This document shows, one piece after another, positions 15,712-23,489 of a stretch of DNA of 64,000 nucleotides. Source of the stretch: Phycisphaerae bacterium (GTDB taxonomy: Bacteria; Planctomycetota; Phycisphaerae; Phycisphaerales; UBA1924); contig JAUIHS010000019.1 of NCBI GenBank assembly GCA_030432255.1, positions 30,677 to 94,676 of the forward strand, written 5' to 3'. Both the position numbers and the translations under genes were made by a program. Under the pieces are notes generated by a model. That model had not been told where the DNA came from. It did no database searches and worked only from the letters and a program-made list of their open reading frames with translations. Numbering within the stretch: the stretch's first letter is position 1; each line of letters opens with the position of its first letter.

Positions 15712-17223
15712 ATGAGTCTCACCAAGCAGATGTGGCGTATCGGTGCCCTTGTCGTCGCCGGGATGGTGATCCTCGTCGGGTCCGGCTGCGCCAGCTCCGG
15801 CGGGGGAAGCAACGCCGAAGTGACGCTGGATTCCGTCATGAACCGGGACCTGCTCCCCAAGACCCGGAAGGCGCACCTGAGGCGCCTCTGGGAACTGGAG
15901 ACGACAGGTGTGGCCTCTCACGACGAGGTCCGCGAGCGACTCAAGCGCGTCGCGTGGCTGCGAAGCGAGTGGTGGGAAGTTCGCATGGTCGCGATCGAGT
16001 CGCTGCTCCAGGACACGCCGAACCTGGATGACACCGCCAACATGCTTCGCCTCTTGCTCCCCACCGAGCCCAGCCCGCAACTCACCATGTTCATCGGGGA
16101 TCTCGCCGCGGAGTACCAGTGGACGGAACTCGCTCCGAGTTTTGTGCGGCGATGGTCTCGATTCGATCCGCACGCGGTCGACGATGAACGCGTGGAGTAT
16201 CGCTCGCTGCGGAAGCTCTTTCCGGATCGCCCCGTCGAGGATGTGGTCTTCGATGTTTTCATGGATACGGAGTTGGCTGAACCGTCGGTTTCCGATGACG
16301 AAGTCCGTCGTCGTCGCCAGCGGGATGATGCATGGGCCCTGCTTCGGCGCCTGGACACGGACGGGTCGCGTACGATCACTCTGCTGCAGGGAACCGCGGC
16401 CGACCCCGGAGACGAGGTGCTGAGGCAGTTGCGGGCGGCGGCGTCGACCCTCGGCATCGTGCCGGACACCCGTGCGGAGATGGAGTGGTTGCGTCGCCTG
16501 ATGCGTCCGGAGTGGGCCGGCTATCGTGAGCAGGCGGCTTCGATCGTGGCCGGGTTGTCACCGGAGCAGCGGCGTGGCCTGCGTCTCCGTCACCTCCCGT
16601 CGCTCGTGCACGCCTCCCGTTACGCACCGGATCGACTCGCGATGAGCCGGGATGTGCTCGTTGAGCGTATCGATGACATGGTGACCTCACGGCGGCGGCA
16701 TGCGCGCAGCCGGGGGGCGTCAGGCGAGATGATTTCCGACGAGGACATCGATCGATTTCGCGACAGGGTGGCCTGGGCTGACCTGATCGCCATTTTCGGA
16801 GCGGCGGTTCTGGTCGACGACCCGGCGCTGGCCGCCGGGATCTTTGCGCAGGCTGAGCGGGATCGCACGGATGAGTCGACGGAGCATGGCGGCATCATCA
16901 ACTACGGCCCGGGCGGCTCTCTGGAGATCCAGTACTACGCGCCGCGCATCAGGCAGCGACTGGGTGATCGCCAGTTCACGGCGTCTCCCGAGATGATCCT
17001 CGCCAGTGACGAGTCCGCGTTCCACTATCACCTGCATGCGCAGGAGTATGACAACGGTGACTACGCCGGGCCGAGCCACCAGGATGAGTTGTATGCCACG
17101 GAGCAGGGGCGGTGCTGTCTCGTCTTCACCTTTGTCAAACGAGATGCCATGAACGTCGACTACTATCAGCCAGGCGGGGTCGTGGTTGATCTCGGCGAGG
17201 TGCACCGTCCGGAGAGCCGATGA
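15712..17223 (+). CDS. Large lipoprotein of unknown function with helical repeats
   Basis: 503 residues. A type II signal ends in the lipobox LVGSGC (Cys26) and a Ser/Gly linker follows, so the protein is anchored in an envelope membrane. Residues 45-350 are rich in Arg/Glu/Leu helices with a HEAT-like feel (WLRSEWWEVRMVAIESLLQD). The last 150 residues contain a Gly/Tyr-rich segment (GGIINYGPGGSLEIQYYAP) and end with FTFVKRDAMNVDYYQPGGVVVDLGEV, which looks like a beta domain. No family is recognised. Its stop overlaps the M48 protease start by 4 bases, so the two are probably made together and may act on the same envelope target. Confidence 0.8.
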   Translation: MSLTKQMWRIGALVVAGMVILVGSGCASSGGGSNAEVTLDSVMNRDLLPKTRKAHLRRLWELETTGVASHDEVRERLKRVAWLRSEWWEVRMVAIESLLQDTPNLDDTANMLRLLLPTEPSPQLTMFIGDLAAEYQWTELAPSFVRRWSRFDPHAVDDERVEYRSLRKLFPDRPVEDVVFDVFMDTELAEPSVSDDEVRRRRQRDDAWALLRRLDTDGSRTITLLQGTAADPGDEVLRQLRAAASTLGIVPDTRAEMEWLRRLMRPEWAGYREQAASIVAGLSPEQRRGLRLRHLPSLVHASRYAPDRLAMSRDVLVERIDDMVTSRRRHARSRGASGEMISDEDIDRFRDRVAWADLIAIFGAAVLVDDPALAAGIFAQAERDRTDESTEHGGIINYGPGGSLEIQYYAPRIRQRLGDRQFTASPEMILASDESAFHYHLHAQEYDNGDYAGPSHQDELYATEQGRCCLVFTFVKRDAMNVDYYQPGGVVVDLGEVHRPESR

Positions 17224-18698
17224 CCCACGCGCTGCTGATCGCACTCATCGTGATCACGCTTGCGTCGGATGGTCTTCCGTTCATTCCGCTTGCGGGAGAA
17301 ATCGGAATCGTCGAAGTCATCGTCGGTACGCTCGCGCCGTTCGCCGTCATTGCGATCGTTGTGCACCTCCTGCTGCTCATGGCGGGACGCGCGCTGGATC
17401 GGACCGGGGAGAGACGTGTGCTCGGACTCGTCGAGGTAACGTTGATCGTCTCGCGGATCGCGGCGGTGGTCTGGCATGGCGTCGCAGTGCTTGTCCTCGG
17501 CTGGGGTGCCGTCATCGATCGCCTGATCCCGGTTCGAGTCCTGGTGGACGAGGTCATCATCATCCTTCCGGCGCTGCTGGTTCTCGTGCTGGGCTGGGTG
17601 TCCTACTATCCGGTGGAGCGACGACTGCGTGACGCCGCACTCATCCGGCGAATCGACCAGGGCGAACCGATTCACCCGACTCCATCGCGTGCCACCTATG
17701 TGCTCGACCAGATCCGCCACCAGTTGGGGATCATCCTGATTCCCGTGACGCTCATCCTGCTGTGGCAGGAGACAGCGGCATGGTGGATGGAACGTGAGTA
17801 CGGCACGGAACTCGCACCACTCCAGGAGGGCATCCTCACGGTCGTCAATCTTGCGGGCGTGCTGTTGATCATCGGACTGATGCCATTCGTGCTCAGGCAC
17901 CTGTGGGACACGGTCGCGCTGGGCGCGGGGGAGATGCGTGATCGGCTGCTGCAGTTGTGTCGGGATCAGGGTGTGGGCTGCCGCCAGGTGCTCCTGTGGC
18001 GAACGCACGGACTGATGCTCAATGGAGCCGTCATCGGCATCGTTGGTCGCTTCCGGTACATCCTGCTTACTGATGCACTGCTTGAGCGACTCTCGGATGA
18101 GCAGGTGGAAGCGGTGATGGCGCACGAAGTCGGGCACGCCCGATTCCATCATCTTCCGTGGCTCATGCTTGCCATGGCGGAGAGCGTGCTGCTGACGGCG
18201 ATCGGGATGTTCTATGCGCTCGAATGGTCGCTGGGGAAGTTGAGCGTCTGGCCGGAGGAGATGGAGCAGGTCGATGTCGAAGGCATCATCACGCTGCTTT
18301 CATTGCCGCCAGCGCTGATTGTCGCGCTGATCGTGTTCGGCTGGATCAGCCGTCGTTTCGAGCGGCAGGCGGATGCTTTCGCCGTGCAGCATCTGAGCGG
18401 CCGCACACGGGCCCGCCGACGCGATCGTGGCCTGTCGCTGAGTGCGGATGCCGTGATGGCCATGTCGAGTGCGCTCGGAGCGGTGGGGCGGTTCAATCAC
18501 ATTCCCATGCGTCGCTTCACCTGGCGACACGGAAGTCTCCAGGGACGCCGCGATCAACTGCACGAACTCGTCGGCGTACCGGCGCACGCCGTGCCGGTTG
18601 ATCGGACGGTACACCGGGTCAAGGTGTTGCTGGCGCTGGGCGGTGCCGTGCTGCTGTGGCAACTGATCTCGGCGCTGCTCCAGGGTGCCGCGATATGA
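17220..18698 (+). CDS. Integral-membrane M48-family zinc metalloprotease
   Basis: 492 residues. Four or more membrane helices occupy the first 240 residues (for example the segments starting near residues 5, 40, 80 and 108). The zinc site HEVGH is near residue 302 in AVMAHEVGHARFHH, followed by more membrane helices and the third ligand Glu in FERQADAFAVQHL near 382. The layout resembles HtpX/Ste24-type proteases that clear damaged membrane proteins, though it is longer than HtpX. It overlaps the lipoprotein gene upstream and dapF downstream by 4 bases each. Substrates are unknown. Confidence 0.85.
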   Translation: MTHALLIALIVITLASDGLPFIPLAGEIGIVEVIVGTLAPFAVIAIVVHLLLLMAGRALDRTGERRVLGLVEVTLIVSRIAAVVWHGVAVLVLGWGAVIDRLIPVRVLVDEVIIILPALLVLVLGWVSYYPVERRLRDAALIRRIDQGEPIHPTPSRATYVLDQIRHQLGIILIPVTLILLWQETAAWWMEREYGTELAPLQEGILTVVNLAGVLLIIGLMPFVLRHLWDTVALGAGEMRDRLLQLCRDQGVGCRQVLLWRTHGLMLNGAVIGIVGRFRYILLTDALLERLSDEQVEAVMAHEVGHARFHHLPWLMLAMAESVLLTAIGMFYALEWSLGKLSVWPEEMEQVDVEGIITLLSLPPALIVALIVFGWISRRFERQADAFAVQHLSGRTRARRRDRGLSLSADAVMAMSSALGAVGRFNHIPMRRFTWRHGSLQGRRDQLHELVGVPAHAVPVDRTVHRVKVLLALGGAVLLWQLISALLQGAAI

Positions 18699-19516
18699 CA
18701 TCCATCGAGTGGGCCACGCTGGACGCCTGCGGCAACGACTTCATCGTCATCAACGAGGTTGCCGGGCTGTCGCGCCCGATGGTTCGAGCCATGTGTGATC
18801 GGGAGTCCGGCATCGGTGCAGACGGGCTCCTGTGCGTCGGCGATGACACCGCGGAGGGCGTCGCCGTCAGGCTCTTCAACGCCGATGGAAGCGACGGTGG
18901 AATCAGCGGGAATGGAGCCCGGTGCGTCGCGGCGTGGCTCGCATCCCGGGGGCGGCCCCACGGGACGCTTATCTTCGACACGCGAGCGGTCTCCGTGGCA
19001 AGGAGAGGAACCGGGTGGGCCGTGGACATGGGGCCTGCCATGCTTGGGTCTGACCACACGGGTGCGCAGCCTGACCAGGTGCAGGAGATCTCGCGACGGA
19101 CGAGCGAGGCTTCGGATGGAGCATGCGAAGTCCTCGGGTTCGGGTGGATCGGCAATCCACACATGATCATCCGTTCCTCGGCACCACCAGGTGCACACAT
19201 CGATGTGCTGGGGCCACTCGTGACCCGCAGCAAGGTGTTCCCGGAGGGTATCAACGTGCACGTGATCGGCGCGATCCGGAGTGACGAGGTTGAACTGTCA
19301 ACATGGGAGCGTGGGTGTGGCAGGACCCGTGCCTGTGGAAGCGGTGCGTGCATTGTTGTCGCAGTTCTGCTGGACCGTGGCGAGGCTGCATCGGACGAAG
19401 TAGTTGTCGTGCGCATGGAAGGGGGCGCATGTGCGGTTCGTCGCACAGCCGCAGGTCACATGGAACTGGAGGGCCCGGTTCACGAAGTGAGTACGGGTCA
19501 GTGGGTCAGTTCCTGA
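18695..19516 (+). CDS. dapF: Diaminopimelate epimerase homologue lacking the first catalytic Cys
   Basis: 273 residues of the DapF fold: DACGNDFIVIN at the N-terminus, FNADGSDGGISGNGARC, GNPHMIIR, EGINVHVI and the C-terminal ERGCGRTRACGSGACIV. DapF interconverts L,L- and meso-diaminopimelate with two cysteines as acid/base. The second (Cys214, in ACGSGAC) is present. At the first position, where characterised enzymes read CGNGxR, this protein has Ser71 (AGC codon at 18905). The enzyme may be a slow or altered-specificity epimerase, or Ser may be tolerated in this lineage. The start overlaps the M48 stop (ATGA), and the stop is 2 bases from the converging gene. Confidence 0.82.
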   Translation: MTSIEWATLDACGNDFIVINEVAGLSRPMVRAMCDRESGIGADGLLCVGDDTAEGVAVRLFNADGSDGGISGNGARCVAAWLASRGRPHGTLIFDTRAVSVARRGTGWAVDMGPAMLGSDHTGAQPDQVQEISRRTSEASDGACEVLGFGWIGNPHMIIRSSAPPGAHIDVLGPLVTRSKVFPEGINVHVIGAIRSDEVELSTWERGCGRTRACGSGACIVVAVLLDRGEAASDEVVVVRMEGGACAVRRTAAGHMELEGPVHEVSTGQWVSS

Positions 19517-19518
19517 AC

Positions 19519-22491
19519 TCAGGCGGGCTGGAATCCGACGCGGATCTGGTAGTCGCCGAATGCCACGGACGCGGCCGGGTTGTTCATGGTCTCGCTTCCG
19601 CTGCTGAACATCGTCGTGATGGAATCAATCGATGAGGCTGCAACGCCGATGGGAATGCCACCGTTGGACATGTCCGGCATGGTGATGGTGACATCGCCGA
19701 GTCCTAGTGCCGCGATGACCGAGTTGTCGAAGGACATCGACCCGCTGAGTCCGGTGATGCGAACGGAGTGGAGTGTGGCGAAGGTGTTGAAACCGCTGGC
19801 CGAGGAGGGCAGTGAGAAGAGACTTGCGGGGCCGCCGCTGGCGAGTACGGAGTCGAACATGCCACGCATCTCGACGTTGTCGATGTCGCCCGTGGTGCGG
19901 AAGTTGCTGCGGTCGAGCGAACCGCCGATGCGCAGTGTTTCGAGCGAGGTCGGGAAGAAGAAGTTGCCCGATGTGATGGACAGATCCGAATCGACGATAT
20001 CGCCAGCGATATCGATGGTTTCGCCCGACACCATGGTTCCGGTTGCTTCGAGGTCGCCGCCTCGACTGGTCTTCAGCGTGACGAAACTGCCGAGGCTCAG
20101 GGTGGCGCGCAGGTCGCCGGGTACACCGTTGGCCCCCTTGGCCTCGATGCGGTTGTACTGGTCGCCGCGAATCTCTCCGCCGTCCCAACTGGTGAAGAGC
20201 AGTCTGCGTGCACCGTTGAGGGCCTCGATCACCGAGTTGCTCACCTCGCCGAGCTGGACCTTCCGGATCGTGTCCGCGAAGCGGAATTCGGCGTCGGTCA
20301 CATCGCCCTTGACCTTGATCGACCTGGCTCCACCGAATGCGAAGATGGAGCCCCCGTCGAAGTCGCCTCCCACGGAGAAGTTGATGTTGGTGATGTCGTC
20401 CTGGGCGCTGTTGTTCACGATGATGTCGACGCTCGCATTTTCCTTGACGGATACGTTGCGAAGCAGATCGACGTCGAGGGTGCCGCCATTCCATGAGTTG
20501 ACCTTGAGCTTGCTGCTCAGGTTGTTCTGAACGAACACGCTGACGTTGGTGGCATCGCCGAAGTCCAGCGAGCGCAGGTCGCCGTCGACGTCCAGCGACC
20601 AGTTCAGGACATCACCCTTGATCTTGATCGGGCCGCTGTCGCCATTCACAGTCCATTCGCCCATGAAGACATCGCCCTTGATGTTCACGCTGCCCAGGTC
20701 CATCTCCTGATCGTCGCCGGTGACATTGATGCCGACATCCAGATCGCCGTTCACCGAGGAACTGCCGGTGGTCGTGATGCCGCGGATGGATGGTGCCTCG
20801 ATCTCATTGCGGATGACGCCGGTGTCGCGCCAGTCGGTCACCTTGATGGTGCCGATGGCCATCGTGGAGCGTACGGCGCTCTTGTTGACGCGATCCGCCG
20901 TGATGCTGACGGATCGATTGCCGTTGCCCGCATCCATGATGGTGAAGTCGCCGTCGATGACATCACCCTTGATGTTGATCTTGCCGGCGCCGTTCATGAT
21001 CACGATGTCACCGGTCACGTTGCCGTCGATCTTGATGCTCTGCACAAAGCCGCCCTCGACGTAGAGGGCGAGGGGATCGTCGCGGCGAGAATCGTCGTCG
21101 ATGTTGTCCGAGAAGATGATGCCCGGAGCGATGACGTTGTTCAGATCCATTCCGGTGATGCCGGACTTCAGGTTGATGTTGTTGATCTTCGCTGAAGAAA
21201 TCAGGTAGGCGAGGTCGGGGGCGCCGCCGGTGCGGCTGTCCTTGATCGATCCGACTTCATCCGTGCCGGAGATGACGATGCCGATGGGCACATTCGGAGT
21301 GTCCTTCGAAAGCGTGATGCTCTTGATGCGATCGTTGTTGTTGAACTTCACCTCGAAGAAGTCGCTACCGGTCAGGATGCCCGACCCGGTGACATCGACG
21401 AAGGTGACGGTGGCGTCCCCCTCGGGGTTTGTCATCGTGGCGGCACCGGTCAGGTCGAGCTGCTGGAAGGGCTCGTTGCTGAACTCGACGAGCAGCGAGA
21501 TGCGTTCAAAGCTGATCAGGTTGTCAGGCTCGACCGAGTTGCCGGCGTCCTCGAACGCCGCTTCGTCCAGCACCGGTATCTCACCGAAGGGGCTGCCCTG
21601 GCTGGTCGCATTGACGGTCGTGAGCTCGTGCAAGTCATCGAGGACCTGGAGACCGGCGGCATCCGTGATCTGGCCGAAGACGGTGAAGCCGCCATTCTGG
21701 TTGTCGAGATTCGCGCTGTTGTTGCCGAAGTTGAAGAACCACTCGCTGGTGGCCGAGTCAGGATTGCCGGCCATCTTGGCCATCGCGATCGTGCCTCGGA
21801 GGTTCGAGATCCCCGGTTCATTCTGAACGGTTCCGAACTTGGGAATCTCTTCGAGTTCCTCGTTGGCGAAGAAGCCGCCGCCCTGGATCACGAAGTCCTC
21901 CACCAGGCGGTGGAAGAAGGACTGGTCGTACAGCCCGTCGTTCGAATAGCGCAGGAAGTTGGCGACCGTCAGGGGAGTTTCATCCTCGAAGAGTTCGATG
22001 TCGATGTTGCCGAAATCGGTCACGAGTCGTGCCACCGGGGTCACTGTGCTCGCGGAATAGATGTCGAGGATCCCACCCGCTTCGCCATCGCCGGTGTCCT
22101 CGCCGAATCCGTTGAACTCGGCATCCAGCGCCACGCCTTCCGTGGAGACGATCTGGCTGCCGTCGACGATGACTCGGTAGCGCTGGTCGGCGTCCACGTT
22201 GCCGTCGATCCGGATCTGGCGGGTGTCGGTGTCATAGGAGATGTCGGCACTGATCTGGACATCGTCGTCCGTGCCGATCAAACCGTCGCTGCCAGCCGCG
22301 AGGACCCGGATGGACTGGCCGTTGATCGTTCCGGCGCGCAGCTCGAGGCTGCTCGTGAGCGTCACGAGGCCGCGGTTGTCACCCTCGATCAGTTCGATCA
22401 CGGGGCAGTCTGCACTGAGCAGGATCCGCTCCTCGAGGGGTTCGTAGACGATGGGACGCGCGGTCTGGGGGCGAACGGATGTGCGGGGCAT
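19519..22491 (-). CDS. Giant secreted LEPR-XLL protein: cyclophilin domain plus beta-solenoid
   Basis: 990 residues from ATG 22491 (GAGGAG upstream); ATG 22536 is a possible alternative. An LEPR-XLL motif (YEPLEERILLSADCPVIE) near residue 16 is typical of large exported planctomycete proteins. A strand-rich region to about 145 precedes a cyclophilin-type peptidyl-prolyl isomerase domain (about 148-315): TVANFLRYSND, SFFHRLVEDFVIQGGG with the catalytic Arg, and MAKMAGNPDSATSEWFFNF. The remaining 650 residues are irregular strand repeats with recurrent IKGDV / DGDL turns, read as a beta-solenoid. No C-terminal sorting tail is seen. The gene is monocistronic and converges with dapF. Role unknown: adhesin or surface foldase. 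Confidence 0.85.
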   Translation of the reverse strand: MPRTSVRPQTARPIVYEPLEERILLSADCPVIELIEGDNRGLVTLTSSLELRAGTINGQSIRVLAAGSDGLIGTDDDVQISADISYDTDTRQIRIDGNVDADQRYRVIVDGSQIVSTEGVALDAEFNGFGEDTGDGEAGGILDIYSASTVTPVARLVTDFGNIDIELFEDETPLTVANFLRYSNDGLYDQSFFHRLVEDFVIQGGGFFANEELEEIPKFGTVQNEPGISNLRGTIAMAKMAGNPDSATSEWFFNFGNNSANLDNQNGGFTVFGQITDAAGLQVLDDLHELTTVNATSQGSPFGEIPVLDEAAFEDAGNSVEPDNLISFERISLLVEFSNEPFQQLDLTGAATMTNPEGDATVTFVDVTGSGILTGSDFFEVKFNNNDRIKSITLSKDTPNVPIGIVISGTDEVGSIKDSRTGGAPDLAYLISSAKINNINLKSGITGMDLNNVIAPGIIFSDNIDDDSRRDDPLALYVEGGFVQSIKIDGNVTGDIVIMNGAGKINIKGDVIDGDFTIMDAGNGNRSVSITADRVNKSAVRSTMAIGTIKVTDWRDTGVIRNEIEAPSIRGITTTGSSSVNGDLDVGINVTGDDQEMDLGSVNIKGDVFMGEWTVNGDSGPIKIKGDVLNWSLDVDGDLRSLDFGDATNVSVFVQNNLSSKLKVNSWNGGTLDVDLLRNVSVKENASVDIIVNNSAQDDITNINFSVGGDFDGGSIFAFGGARSIKVKGDVTDAEFRFADTIRKVQLGEVSNSVIEALNGARRLLFTSWDGGEIRGDQYNRIEAKGANGVPGDLRATLSLGSFVTLKTSRGGDLEATGTMVSGETIDIAGDIVDSDLSITSGNFFFPTSLETLRIGGSLDRSNFRTTGDIDNVEMRGMFDSVLASGGPASLFSLPSSASGFNTFATLHSVRITGLSGSMSFDNSVIAALGLGDVTITMPDMSNGGIPIGVAASSIDSITTMFSSGSETMNNPAASVAFGDYQIRVGFQPA

Positions 22492-22643
22492 CAGGACGGG
22501 TCTCCTCGGGTGTCTTGTGCCTATCGGTCGGCTCATGTTACCGACTCCATCGGAAGAAGATTCAATACCGGGCTCGGTTCGTTGTTCCCTGTCTGCCGGT
22601 GACTTACACTCCCCCGGGCGGACGCTGTCCGCCATCTGTACGT

Positions 22644-23489
22644 ATGGACGCCCGCGGCGGTTCTCCGGAGCCTGCCAATGCACTTCGGACCCCCTCAGTG
22701 CCTCAGGACAAGCCGGTCATTCGCATCATCCATCATCTGGCCCGGTCCGGCGGGACGCTCATGTCGCGCTGTCTCGGATGCATGCAGGGCGTCACGCTGC
22801 TGAGCGAGATTCACCCCCGCATCGCCCTCAACGATCGGGCCACGGCGCTGGCACAGGCTCGCGACTGGTTCCGGCTCGTGCGACCTGATGAGGTTGCTCG
22901 CCTCCGGAAATCGCGCGACGGGTTCCAGGCGTCCATCGAGTTGATTGCCGAGCGTGCAGCCGCGAAGCGGGCGCCGCTCGTCATCCGGGACTGGAGTCAC
23001 ATCGACTATCACGGTGTCCCTTACGTCCGGACGCCTGCGCAGGAGCCGGCGCTGATCCGGAGTCTTGAGAGTGCGTTCGAGGTGCGCTCGGTCTCGACCG
23101 TGCGTCATCCGATCGATCAATGGCTGAGCCTGCGGCGGCTCACCGTGATGCAGGGCGCGATCACGCTGGGGCAGTACCTCACGGGCTGTCGTCGCTTCGC
23201 CGAGTTCGCGGCTGAGACCGGGTTCGTTCGCTACGAGGACTTCACGAAGGATCCCGACCAGGCGCTGGCCACCCTGACTCGTCAGATCGACGTCGAGATG
23301 GACCCGGACTGGGCGGAGAAGTGGGGGAGTTACACGAAGATCACCGGTGCTGTATCGGGATCGCGCGGGAAGGAGCAGATCCGGCCGCTTCCCCGGCAGT
23401 CGCACGAGGCTGACCTCGAAGGGCGGTTCGCGGCGTCTGATGACTACCAGCGCACGATCGAACTGCTGGGGTACGATCACCCGGTCTGA
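22644..23489 (+). CDS. Sulfotransferase-family protein
   Basis: 281 residues from ATG 22644 (a GTG at 22698 is an alternative). The PAPS-binding loop is RIIHHLARSGGTLMSR and the 3'-phosphate-binding segment is STVRHPIDQWLSL; a later FVRYEDFTKDPD matches the family's third motif. Such enzymes move sulfate from PAPS to carbohydrates or proteins. It is divergent from the LEPR-XLL gene and overlaps the converging O-GlcNAc-transferase-like gene by 13 bases at the 3' end. No PAPS synthesis genes are nearby. The acceptor is unknown. Confidence 0.75.
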   Translation: MDARGGSPEPANALRTPSVPQDKPVIRIIHHLARSGGTLMSRCLGCMQGVTLLSEIHPRIALNDRATALAQARDWFRLVRPDEVARLRKSRDGFQASIELIAERAAAKRAPLVIRDWSHIDYHGVPYVRTPAQEPALIRSLESAFEVRSVSTVRHPIDQWLSLRRLTVMQGAITLGQYLTGCRRFAEFAAETGFVRYEDFTKDPDQALATLTRQIDVEMDPDWAEKWGSYTKITGAVSGSRGKEQIRPLPRQSHEADLEGRFAASDDYQRTIELLGYDHPV

